Source: Bacteroidales bacterium 6E
Lineage (GTDB): Bacteria; Bacteroidota; Bacteroidia; Bacteroidales; Prolixibacteraceae
Length of the DNA: 64,000 bases
NCBI GenBank assembly: GCA_001270045.2
Contig: DF970689.1
Span: 103,605 to 167,604, forward strand
Direction of reading: 5' to 3'
Shown here: one piece after another, positions 8,688 through 17,381 of the stretch
Position numbering within the stretch: position 1 is the stretch's first letter
Layout of the letters: each line of letters opens with the position of its first letter
Position numbers and translations under genes: made by a program
Notes under the pieces: generated by a model
What the model was told of the DNA's origin: nothing
The model's input: the letters and a program-made list of their open reading frames with translations, nothing else
Database searches by the model: none

Positions 8688-10175
8688 ATGAGATTGAGAA
8701 ATGTTTTCATAGCGATCATGTTAACCCTGATCGCGTTTTCTTCAAGCGGACAACTTGAGCATGAAGTCACCGGATATGTATGGCCCACAGATCCCCTGGT
8801 CCTTGAAAAACTGGAGGAGTGGCAAGACCTGAAATTCGGTCTGCTCATGCATTGGGGAGCATACAGCCAGTGGGGCATTGTTGAATCATGGTCAATTTGT
8901 CCCGAGGATTATGGCTGGTGCGAAAGAAAAAAGGGCAGTAACCCACAGGACTACAACACCTATAAGAAAGAGTACGAGAACCTGAAGCTCACCTTTAATC
9001 CGATCGGGTTTGAGCCGGAAAGATGGGCTGAGGCGGCACAAAAGGCTGGAATGAAATATGTAGTCTTTACAACCAAACACCACGACGGTTTCTCGATGTT
9101 CGACTCAAAATACACCGATTACAAGGTGACCGATCCGGCATGTCCCTTCCATACCAACCCTAAATCCAATATCACCAAAGAGATTTTCGATGCTTTCCGT
9201 GCCAAGGGATTATGGGCTGGTGCCTATTTTTCAAAGCCCGACTGGCATTCGCCCCACTATTGGGATCCCTATTTTCCGCCACTCGACAGAAATGTGAACT
9301 ACGATCCGGAACTCTATCCCGAAAAGTGGGAGAAATTTGTGGAGTTTACCCATAACCAGATCATGGAATTAATGACTGATTACGGGAAGGTTGACATACT
9401 GTGGCTCGATGGCGGATGGGTCAGCAAAAAGTCTACTGAACAGGTCAAGGCCAGCTATGCCAACCGTACCGAGGGTGCCGAATCTGGTTTTTTGAAAAAC
9501 CGCACTGTCAACCAGGATATCAGGATGGATGAACTGGCGGCCAAAGCACGTGAAAAACAACCCGGATTGATCGTGGTCGACCGTGCCGTTGAAGGTCCTA
9601 ACCAGAACTACCTTACTCCCGAAAATACCGTTCCCAAAGAGATGCTGCCCTATCCGTGGGAGTCGTGCATCATTGCCGGAGGTGGCTGGTCGTGGGTGCC
9701 CAATCCCAATTTCATGTCGCCTCGCAGGGCTATCCATATGCTGGTCGATATCGTTGCAAAGGGAGGTAACCTGCTTTACAATATTGCTCCCGGTCCCGAC
9801 GGCAAATGGCCCGAAGGTGCTTATACCTTGTTAAATGCCATGGGCGAATGGATAGACGTGAATGGGGAAGCCATATATGGAACCAGGGCCATCGCTCCGT
9901 ATAAATCGGGCAACATTTGCTTCACCACAAAAAAGGATAGTGAAACGGTATATGCCATTTATCTGCCTGAAGCCAGCCAGGAAAAGCTGCCTTCTACCGT
10001 TGAGGTAAAGGGCATAAAAGCAGCTAAAGGCGCCAAAATCTCCCTGTTAGGAGCCTCAGGATCCCTTAAATGGGAACCGGTAGAGGATGGCTTGAAGATC
10101 CATGTTCCTGCAAAACTGCAACAAAACCTTCCCTGCAAGGAAGCATGGGCATTCAGGATTTCTGATACGGAGTAG
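8688..10175 (+). CDS. GH29 alpha-L-fucosidase
   Basis: A 495-residue secreted enzyme that releases alpha-linked L-fucose from glycans. The signal peptide covers roughly residues 1-21 (ending SSSGQ). The catalytic barrel begins at EEWQDLKFGLLMHWGAYSQW and shows the family signature KYVVFTTKHHDGFSMFDSKY. VDILWLDGGW contains Asp241, the expected nucleophile. A C-terminal beta-sandwich follows from about residue 400. The acid/base residue cannot be assigned with confidence because it is poorly conserved between GH29 subfamilies. The gene lies 95 bp after a SusC/SusD pair but beyond a strong terminator. Loss of fucose from a mucin, algal or plant polymer are all possible. Confidence 0.94.
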   Translation: MRLRNVFIAIMLTLIAFSSSGQLEHEVTGYVWPTDPLVLEKLEEWQDLKFGLLMHWGAYSQWGIVESWSICPEDYGWCERKKGSNPQDYNTYKKEYENLKLTFNPIGFEPERWAEAAQKAGMKYVVFTTKHHDGFSMFDSKYTDYKVTDPACPFHTNPKSNITKEIFDAFRAKGLWAGAYFSKPDWHSPHYWDPYFPPLDRNVNYDPELYPEKWEKFVEFTHNQIMELMTDYGKVDILWLDGGWVSKKSTEQVKASYANRTEGAESGFLKNRTVNQDIRMDELAAKAREKQPGLIVVDRAVEGPNQNYLTPENTVPKEMLPYPWESCIIAGGGWSWVPNPNFMSPRRAIHMLVDIVAKGGNLLYNIAPGPDGKWPEGAYTLLNAMGEWIDVNGEAIYGTRAIAPYKSGNICFTTKKDSETVYAIYLPEASQEKLPSTVEVKGIKAAKGAKISLLGASGSLKWEPVEDGLKIHVPAKLQQNLPCKEAWAFRISDTE

Positions 10176-10196
10176 ATCCGTCAGGAAATATCATAC

Positions 10197-10275
10197 ATAC
10201 TCCGGGATCCTTCGCGTTATTTTCTGGACAAAGATCCGGAAAGGTCTCCAAAGCGAAGGGTTCCGGAGTATTTTA
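10197..10275. terminator. Long hairpin between convergent GH29 and nhaC
   Basis: Arms at 10197-10215 and 10253-10271 (left arm begins ATACTCCGGGATCC) match at 17 of 19 positions around a 37-nt loop, and both mismatches can form G-U pairs in one strand's RNA. The right arm runs into TTTTATT at the nhaC stop codon. The arms are longer than needed for a terminator; an extended palindromic element is an alternative. Confidence 0.6.
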
Positions 10276-11727
10276 TTCCACAGGAACCTCCTTGGTCGTT
10301 CTCGATGTCAATCTTCGGATCTTGATGTTCAGGACTGCAAAGGCAATCGACATCAGCGGACTGATCAGGTTGAAAAAGCAATAGGGCAGGTAATCCCACG
10401 TGGCAACGCCCAAAACCCTCGACTGCGTGGCTCCACATGTGTTCCAGGGCACCAGTACTGATGTCATGGTACCGGCATCCTCAAGCGTACGACTCAGGAC
10501 TTCAGGTTTCAGTCCCTGCTCTTCATAAGCCTTTCGGTACATTCGTCCGGGCACCACAATTGAAATATACTGGTCGGATGCCGTGGCATTGAAAAATACG
10601 CAGGTTCCCACGGTAGAGGCCACAAGTGATCCCGGCTTGGTCGCCACACGGATGATTGGCTGTGTGATGCGCCTCAGGAACCCAGCTGCTTCCATGGTGC
10701 CTCCAAATACCATGGCAGCAAGGATCAGCCAGATGGTATCGAGCATGCCCCGCATACCCGAAGTGGAAAGAAGTTCATTCACGCTGCTGTCGGCCGTGAC
10801 CAGCGACACCGAGCCAAACATCGCCTGCATGGAGGCCATATAACCTGCTTTCAGGTAATCGTCACTGACACCTGAAACCTCACGGATGATATGGGGCTGG
10901 AATATCAGGGCAAAAAGTACTCCAAGCAATGTTCCCGCAATCAGGGCAGGCAACGGGGGAACTTTAAGGATGATGATGGTCAATAGCAAACCCGGAACCA
11001 AGAATAGCAACGGAGAGGTATTGAAGGTTCCCTCGATGGCTGTCTTGACATTCTGCACATCCACCACTGCCTCGCTGAAATCGAAACTGAAACCCATCGC
11101 CAGAAAAATGATGAAGGTAAGGATCAGGGATGGGGTAGTGGTGTATACCATGTAACGGATGTGGGTGAAAATATCGGTTCCGGCCATGGCTGGTGCAAGG
11201 TTGGTGGTATCGCTGAGCGGCGACATCTTATCCCCAAAATAAGCACCGCTAATGATGGCGCCTGCCACGATAGCCTCATTGATGCCAATGGCAGTGCCAA
11301 TTCCCAGCAACGCTACACCAATGGTCGCCACGGTCGACCACGAGCTGCCGGTGGCCACGCTGACAATGGAACTGACCGCCACTGCGGTAAAGAGAAACAT
11401 TTTCGGGGAAATGATGTCGAGCCCGTAATAAATCATCGCGGGAACTACTCCGCTGATCATCCAGGCACCTGCCAGTGATCCGATCATCAGAAGGATAAGC
11501 ATCGATGGCATGGCCGACTTGATGGTATCCACCACCTTTCGTTCAATGTCGGCCCACCGCAGTCCCGTTCGTAACGCAAGAAGTCCGGCAACCGTGGAGG
11601 TAAGCATCAGGGCCATCTGGTTACTTCCGGCCAGCGTGTCGTCAAACAGGAAAACATTGGCGGTAAGCAATCCTATCAAAATAATCAGGGGGATAAGCGC
11701 TTCGATGAGCCTGGCTTCTCTTTTCAT
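10273..11727 (-). CDS. nhaC: NhaC-family Na+/H+ antiporter
   Basis: A 484-residue polytopic inner-membrane protein with about 12 hydrophobic segments. It would exchange external protons for internal sodium or act on a related couple. GAYFGDKMSPLSDTTNLAPA is the typical NhaC signature, and the C-terminal half carries SVLVPWNTCGATQSRVLG, also characteristic. Start ATG 11727 follows a short polar N-terminus (MKREARLIEAL) before the first helix. It is transcribed divergently from the large repeat protein and converges on the fucosidase. Some family members are substrate or metabolite antiporters (for example malate-lactate), so the exact cargo is uncertain. There is no neighbour that suggests one. 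Confidence 0.92.
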   Translation of the reverse strand: MKREARLIEALIPLIILIGLLTANVFLFDDTLAGSNQMALMLTSTVAGLLALRTGLRWADIERKVVDTIKSAMPSMLILLMIGSLAGAWMISGVVPAMIYYGLDIISPKMFLFTAVAVSSIVSVATGSSWSTVATIGVALLGIGTAIGINEAIVAGAIISGAYFGDKMSPLSDTTNLAPAMAGTDIFTHIRYMVYTTTPSLILTFIIFLAMGFSFDFSEAVVDVQNVKTAIEGTFNTSPLLFLVPGLLLTIIILKVPPLPALIAGTLLGVLFALIFQPHIIREVSGVSDDYLKAGYMASMQAMFGSVSLVTADSSVNELLSTSGMRGMLDTIWLILAAMVFGGTMEAAGFLRRITQPIIRVATKPGSLVASTVGTCVFFNATASDQYISIVVPGRMYRKAYEEQGLKPEVLSRTLEDAGTMTSVLVPWNTCGATQSRVLGVATWDYLPYCFFNLISPLMSIAFAVLNIKIRRLTSRTTKEVPVE

Positions 11728-11854
11728 TGAACTGGTTTGGTTATCAGGTAGATCCGTTTCATATTTCGGCTGTTTTCAAAGAGCCGTACATACGGAAATA
11801 TACCCTCGTGATGGATTATGAATCTAAGTAATGGTGTAAAATTGAATTTTCCCA

Positions 11855-11862
11855 TAATTTTG
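11855..11862 (+). promoter_or_regulatory. Candidate -7 element for the repeat-protein gene
   Basis: TAATTTTG matches TAnnTTTG and lies 87 bp before ATG 11949. No TTG is found at the expected -33 distance, so support is weak. Confidence 0.25.
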
Positions 11863-11948
11863 ACCAAATGATTTCAATCCGAATAGGATGAAATCAGTCC
11901 ATGAAAATAATTATTCAACGATAATTCCGTTGCTATATAGATTAAAAT

Positions 11949-14900
11949 ATGAACATGAGAAGCCATTTTTATTTCATTATACTTTCATTTTTATTCCTGT
12001 TCACGTCAATTACGGTCCAGTCCCAGAATGAGCCGGGCGGATTGTATGTATCGGGACGGATCACCACCGAGCAGGGAAACGTTGGGGGAAGCGTCATCAA
12101 GATGTTCAGGAACGGTCAGCCCATGATCGATTACCAGGTAGATAATACGGGTCGGTTCAACCTGCGTTTTGAGTTTAATAACGAATACATCCTGATTTTC
12201 CAAAGACCGGAGAATTTTCCCCAGAAGTACGTGATATCCACGATCGTACCCAATGCCGTGTTGCAACGCGACCGCATATTCCCTCCCTATCCGCTTGATG
12301 TCAACCTGTTTACCGAAATCCCTGGCATCAACCGAAGCTTTGCTGACAATACCGTACTGCGGATCTATTATTCTGCCGAGGTCGATAACTTCATTCCTGA
12401 AGTCTATTATAACAATCCCCAGATTAAACGCCTTATTGAGGTGGCCGTATTGCAGTCACAATCGGTAAGCCGTGAGGCAGAATTACTGAAGCGCCTGTCA
12501 AATGCTGAGCTGGCAGCCCTCAGACGGGAGTACGACGAGATCCTGAGACAGGCAGGAGCCGATTTCGACAAAGGTGAATACCTGGCAGCCCTCGACGAAT
12601 ACAAGGCGGCCAGCAGAATCTTCCCCTCAGAACAATATCCCAGGGACAGGATTGCCGAGATCAATGACCTGATTGCGGTGTTGGGGTTGCAGGATGAACT
12701 CAACCGTCAGCAGACAGAAAAATACAACCAGTTCATCCAGACAGCTGATCAACAATTCACGGCACGCCAGTATCCCCAGTCAAAAGAAAACTACCAGCAG
12801 GCATTGATCATCAGGACTGCCGATGAATATGCCACCAAACGCATTGCTGAAATTGAAGCCATTGAAGCGCAGATGCAGGCACATAACCGATACAACGATG
12901 TGATAGCACTGGCCGACAAGGCATTAGACGAGAAACTGTGGGATGAGTCGAAGAAGAGATACCAGGAAGCCCTGCAAATCCGCCCGGGAGAATCTTATCC
13001 AACCGCCCAGATTGCCAGAATCGATCAGGAACTGCTGCAACTGGCCCAACTGGCCGAAAAGCAATCGACATTCGAATCGGCAGTCCTGAATGGTGACGCT
13101 TCCTATGCCCGGCAGTTCTATCCAAAGGCACTGGAATATTACCGGACAGCCCTTTCCATCAAGCCTGATGATGCGGCTGTGATGGCCAAGATTGCCAAAG
13201 TGGAAAAAGAGCAAAAGGAAATCAATGACCGGCTATATTACGACGAGACCATCAAGGCCGCCGACAAGGCCTATAAGGACCAGGATTACGAAAATGCCCG
13301 CACATTGTATGCTTCGGCACTGACAGCCCGTCCCGACCAGACCTATCCCCAAAACCAGATCAATGCCATCGACAAAATCATGGGTGACACCCAGCGCTAT
13401 GCCGACCTGATCGCCCGGGCAGATGCCAGTCTGGCTGCCCAGGACTATACCTCGTCACGGGAAGATTACAAGGCAGCCCTGGAGATGAAACCACGGGAAA
13501 AATATCCGGCCGACAAGATCCGGGAAATTGACGGTGTGCTGGCCGGACTTGCCAGGGAGGACCAGCAATATAGGCAATTGCTAGCCGGAGCAGACAGGTT
13601 CTACAATGCCAGACAATACCCGCAGGCAAAAGGAGAATACCAAAAAGCCCTCGGAATTCGTCCGGATGATCCCTATCCGACCGAAATGCTCCAAAAGATC
13701 TCCGATTGGGAAGCCGAGCAGGTCAGGTTGGCTGAAGCACAGCGACAGGAAGAGGAGAACAGGTTGATGGCCGAGCAGCAGGAGAAAGACCGGCAATACC
13801 AGGCATTGGTCGATGAAGCCGACCAGCTGGCCGCAGCAAATGAATTGGTCACTGCGGTATCGAAGTTCAGGGATGCCCTTCAGGTAAAACCCCAGGAGCA
13901 ATACCCAATTCGCAGGATTGAGGAAATCAGGGGAATTATTGCACGACAAACAGAAGCACAGAAAAATTATGAAACCGCCATAGCTGCTGCTGACGAGGCC
14001 TTCCGGAGAGAAAGATATCCTGAGGCACGCACTGCCTACCAGCAAGCATTGGCCGTCAAGCCGTCGGAAGGCTATCCGACTGACCAGATCGCCCGCATCG
14101 ACTCTATAGAGGCAGAACAGGCACGTATACTTGCCGAGAAGCAAGCTGCTGAGGAGGCTGCCCGACTGGCAGCGTTGGCTGAGCAAGCCCGACTGGAGGC
14201 CGAACGGCAAGCGGCAGAGGAGGCAGCACGTGTCGAGCAAGCCCGCTTGCTGGCCGAGAAACAAGCTGCCGAGGAAGCTGTTCGTTTAGAACAAGCCCGC
14301 TTGCAGGCCGAAAGGCAGGCTGCGGAAGAGGCTGCCCTACTGGCGGCATTGGCTGAAAAGGACCGCCAGTATAATGAAGCAATCGCTGCGGCGGATGACC
14401 AGTTTAACAGGCAACAATATCCTGTTGCCATCGCTGAATACCGCAAGGCATCTCAGGTGAAGCCCGACGAGAATTATCCAAAGGATAGAATCACTGAAGC
14501 CGAACGCCTGCAATCAGCGCTGGTCGCTGCACAGAGGGCATACGACACTGCCATTGCGAATGCCGACCGTGCCTTCCAGAGACAACAATATCCCGAAGCC
14601 CGCACTGGCTACCAGCAGGCACTGGCAGTTAAGCCATCCGAAAGTTACCCGACCGACCAGATCGCCCGCATCGACTCGATAGAGGCAGAGCAGGCACGTT
14701 TACTGGCCGAGAAACAAGCTGCCGAGGAAGCTGCCCGTTTAGAACAAGCCCGCTTGCTGGCCGAAAGGCAGGCTGCGGAAGAGGCTGCCCGACTGGCGGC
14801 ATTGGCTGAAAAGGACCGCCAGTATAATGAAGCCATCACTGCGGCGGATGACCAGTTTAACAAGCAACAATATCCTTCTGCCATCGCTGAATACCGCAAG

Positions 14901-17255
14901 GCATCCCAGGTGAAGCCCGACGAGAATTATCCAAAGGAGAGAATCACTGAAGCCGAACGCCTGCAAACAGCGCTGGTCGCTGCACAGAGGGCATACGACA
15001 CTGCCATTGCGAATGCCGACCGTGCCTTCCAGAGACAACAATATCCCGAAGCCCGTACAGGCTATCAGCAGGCTATAGAGGCCAAGCCCTCCGAAAGTTA
15101 TCCGACCGACCAGATCGCCCGCATCGACTCGATAGAAGCTGAACAGGCCCGCCAGCTTGCAGAAAAACAAGCAGCCGAGGAGGCCGCAAGACAAGAGCAG
15201 GCCCGATTGCTTGCTGAGCAACAGGCGGCAGAGGAAGCAGCACGATTGGCAGCATTGGCCGAACAAGACAGGCAATACGCGACAGCCATAGCGGCAGCTG
15301 ATGCCCAGTTTAACCAGCAACAATATCCTGCCGCCATCGCCGAATACCGTAAAGCTTCGCAGGTGAAACCCGATGAGAACTATCCAAAGGAGAGAATCGC
15401 TGAAGCTGAACGCCTGCAAACCGCATTGGTCGCTGCCCAGAGGGCATACGATACGGCCATCGCGGCTGCCGACCGTGCCTTCCAGCGACAAGCCTATCCT
15501 GAGGCACGGACCGGTTACCAGCAGGCCAAGGAGGCCAAGCCATCGGAAAGCTATCCGACCGACCAGATCGCCCGCATCGACTCGATAGAGGCTGAACAGG
15601 CACGTCAGCTGGCCGAGAAACAGGCAGCCGAGGAGGCTGCAAGAAAAGAGCAGGCCCGATTGCTGGCTGAGCAACAGGCGGCAGAGGAAGCAGCACGATT
15701 GGCAGCATTGGCCGAACAAGACAGGCAATACGCGACAGCCATAGCGGCAGGTGATACCCAGTTTAACCAGCAACAATATCCTGCCGCCATCGCTGAATAC
15801 CGTAAAGCTTCGCAGGTAAAGCCCGATGAGACCTATCCAAAGGAGAGAATCGCTGAAGCTGAACGCCTGCAAACCGCATTGGTCGCTGCCCAGAGGGCAT
15901 ACGATACGGCCATCGCGGCTGCCGACCGTGCCTTCCAGCGACAAGCCTATCCTGAGGCACGGACCGGTTACCAGCAGGCCAAGGAGGCCAAGCCATCGGA
16001 AAGCTATCCGACCGACCAGATCGCCCACATCGACTCGATAGAGGCTGAACAGGCACGTCAGCTGGCCGAGAAACAAGCGGCTGAAGAGGCAGCCCGACTG
16101 GCAGCCATCGCAGAAAAGGACCGGCAATACACAGAAGCGATCAATGCAGCGGACGCCTTTTATAACCAACAGGATTTCACCAAAGCCATCACTGAATATC
16201 GCAAGGCTTCGCAGGTGAAACCCGATGAGACCTATCCGAAGGAAAGGATTACACAAAGTGAACAGAGTCTGGCTCAATTGGCTGAACAGGAAGGCAGGAA
16301 CCGCGACTATCTGAGATATCTCGGCATCGCCGACAGGGCATTTGGTGACCAGAACTATAGTTCGGCAACCACCAATTACCAGCAGGCATTGAACCTGAAA
16401 CCGGAAGAAACCTATCCCCAACAGAAACTGGCAGAAATCACCCAGATTCTGGCACAGAGGGAGATCGATGAAAAATACCGTCAGCTGCTGGCAGCCGCAG
16501 ACGGTTTCTTCAGGTCTTCCGCTTGGGAGCAGGCACGTAACGGTTATGGGCAGGCTCTGGAAGTGAAGCCCGATGAAGCCTATCCGAAAAGCCAGATCGC
16601 AAAGATTGATGAAAACCTGCAACGACTGGCACAACTTGCCCAACAACAGGCCGCACAACAAGCTGCACCTCCGGCTAACGTGGCAGCACAACCCTCAACC
16701 ACGGCCTCTGCAGATCCCGGTCGCAGCGTATCTGACGAGCTGGAAGCATTATACCAGAGTTACATTGCCGTGGCAGACGAAACGTTTACCGCACAGCAAT
16801 ATAACGTATCGAGGGCATGGTACTACAAGGCACTCGACGTGAAACCAGCCGAAACCTATCCTATTGGCCGTATAGCCGAGATCAACCGTCTGCTGTCACA
16901 AATGGTAATGTCGGAACGCGATCGCGAGTTCCAGCAATACATCAACCAGGGTGATGATGCCTTTAACAACGACCAGCTGGCTGTGGCCCGTGGCTGGTAT
17001 AACCGTGCACTGACCATCCGTGCCAACGATGCCCATGCCGTTTCACAAATCAGGGAAATCCAGCAAACCATCGACTCGCGCCTTCAGGGAGGCGCCGATA
17101 AGGTGTATAAGGATTATATGGCCGAGGGCGATAAGGCCTTTGAGCAGAAAAACTACAGTGTTGCCCGTGTATGGTACCGTAGGGCCCACCAGTTGAAACC
17201 TGCAGAAAGCCTTCCGGGCGAAAAGCTGGAAGAGATCAGTAAATTACTGAATTAA
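11949..17255 (+). CDS. Giant secreted TPR-like / coiled-coil repeat protein
   Basis: A 1768-residue protein with a signal peptide (about residues 1-25, ending ITVQSQ) and a beta-rich N-terminal domain of about 150 residues (GGLYVSGRITTEQGNVGGSV). A long series of roughly 45-70-residue helical repeats follows, of the form Y-x-x-A-I-x-A-A-D-x-x-F-x-x-x-Y-x-x-A-x-x-x-Y-x-x-A, ending KPxExYPxxxI, which resemble tetratricopeptide repeats. Between about residues 710 and 1390 these alternate with Ala/Glu/Gln-rich coiled coil (LAEKQAAEEAARL). I do not recognise a named family. It is probably a periplasmic or surface scaffold. The first domain resembles carboxypeptidase-regulatory-like folds, which is only a guess. 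The middle is built of almost identical DNA repeats and length may vary between strains or be mis-assembled. Confidence 0.85.
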   Translation: MNMRSHFYFIILSFLFLFTSITVQSQNEPGGLYVSGRITTEQGNVGGSVIKMFRNGQPMIDYQVDNTGRFNLRFEFNNEYILIFQRPENFPQKYVISTIVPNAVLQRDRIFPPYPLDVNLFTEIPGINRSFADNTVLRIYYSAEVDNFIPEVYYNNPQIKRLIEVAVLQSQSVSREAELLKRLSNAELAALRREYDEILRQAGADFDKGEYLAALDEYKAASRIFPSEQYPRDRIAEINDLIAVLGLQDELNRQQTEKYNQFIQTADQQFTARQYPQSKENYQQALIIRTADEYATKRIAEIEAIEAQMQAHNRYNDVIALADKALDEKLWDESKKRYQEALQIRPGESYPTAQIARIDQELLQLAQLAEKQSTFESAVLNGDASYARQFYPKALEYYRTALSIKPDDAAVMAKIAKVEKEQKEINDRLYYDETIKAADKAYKDQDYENARTLYASALTARPDQTYPQNQINAIDKIMGDTQRYADLIARADASLAAQDYTSSREDYKAALEMKPREKYPADKIREIDGVLAGLAREDQQYRQLLAGADRFYNARQYPQAKGEYQKALGIRPDDPYPTEMLQKISDWEAEQVRLAEAQRQEEENRLMAEQQEKDRQYQALVDEADQLAAANELVTAVSKFRDALQVKPQEQYPIRRIEEIRGIIARQTEAQKNYETAIAAADEAFRRERYPEARTAYQQALAVKPSEGYPTDQIARIDSIEAEQARILAEKQAAEEAARLAALAEQARLEAERQAAEEAARVEQARLLAEKQAAEEAVRLEQARLQAERQAAEEAALLAALAEKDRQYNEAIAAADDQFNRQQYPVAIAEYRKASQVKPDENYPKDRITEAERLQSALVAAQRAYDTAIANADRAFQRQQYPEARTGYQQALAVKPSESYPTDQIARIDSIEAEQARLLAEKQAAEEAARLEQARLLAERQAAEEAARLAALAEKDRQYNEAITAADDQFNKQQYPSAIAEYRKASQVKPDENYPKERITEAERLQTALVAAQRAYDTAIANADRAFQRQQYPEARTGYQQAIEAKPSESYPTDQIARIDSIEAEQARQLAEKQAAEEAARQEQARLLAEQQAAEEAARLAALAEQDRQYATAIAAADAQFNQQQYPAAIAEYRKASQVKPDENYPKERIAEAERLQTALVAAQRAYDTAIAAADRAFQRQAYPEARTGYQQAKEAKPSESYPTDQIARIDSIEAEQARQLAEKQAAEEAARKEQARLLAEQQAAEEAARLAALAEQDRQYATAIAAGDTQFNQQQYPAAIAEYRKASQVKPDETYPKERIAEAERLQTALVAAQRAYDTAIAAADRAFQRQAYPEARTGYQQAKEAKPSESYPTDQIAHIDSIEAEQARQLAEKQAAEEAARLAAIAEKDRQYTEAINAADAFYNQQDFTKAITEYRKASQVKPDETYPKERITQSEQSLAQLAEQEGRNRDYLRYLGIADRAFGDQNYSSATTNYQQALNLKPEETYPQQKLAEITQILAQREIDEKYRQLLAAADGFFRSSAWEQARNGYGQALEVKPDEAYPKSQIAKIDENLQRLAQLAQQQAAQQAAPPANVAAQPSTTASADPGRSVSDELEALYQSYIAVADETFTAQQYNVSRAWYYKALDVKPAETYPIGRIAEINRLLSQMVMSERDREFQQYINQGDDAFNNDQLAVARGWYNRALTIRANDAHAVSQIREIQQTIDSRLQGGADKVYKDYMAEGDKAFEQKNYSVARVWYRRAHQLKPAESLPGEKLEEISKLLN
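14361..16118 (+). repeat. 453-bp in-frame DNA repeats inside the giant protein gene
   Basis: The anchor GACCGCCAGTATAATGAAG or its GACAGGCAATAC variant recurs at 14361, 14814, 15267 and 15720 (period 453 bp, 151 codons) and again at 16119 after a shorter 399-bp unit. The short unit lacks one 18-residue coiled-coil segment. The third and fourth units differ at only a few bases over their first 340 bp, so they arose recently by duplication or are kept alike by recombination. Related, more diverged copies flank the block. Confidence 0.9.
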
Positions 17256-17257
17256 AA

Positions 17258-17296
17258 TAAACAAGAAAGCCGGCGAATAACCGGCTTTCTTGTTTA
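17258..17296. terminator. Perfect 16-bp hairpin between the repeat-protein gene and dnaE-like gene
   Basis: TAAACAAGAAAGCCGG (17258-17273) and its exact complement (17281-17296) flank a 7-nt loop. The stem ends in TTTCTTGTTTA rather than a clean T-run. It most likely terminates the upstream gene. Confidence 0.7.
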
Positions 17297-17339
17297 TCGG
17301 ATATTTTGATGGGATATTTTTGTTGATGTATCTAAAAAA

Positions 17340-17377
17340 GATTAAATTATAAACGAATAAATGTTTATAATCTAATC
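17340..17377 (+). promoter_or_regulatory. Strong dyad at the start of the dnaE-like gene
   Basis: GATTAAATTATAAAC (17340-17354) and GTTTATAATCTAATC (17363-17377) pair at 14 of 15 positions around an 8-bp spacer. The right arm ends 4 bp before ATG 17382. A damage-responsive repressor such as a LexA-type protein is a natural idea for an accessory polymerase but is inference only. Confidence 0.5.
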
Positions 17378-17381
17378 AAAG

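Noticed and set aside
14739-16691. Open frame of 650 codons on the minus strand inside the giant repeat gene
   Set aside because: It is the antisense shadow of a strongly biased repeat. Its product is rich in Leu, Cys and Gly repeats that mirror the Ala/Glu/Gln sense codons, and the sense frame has a signal peptide and conserved repeats.
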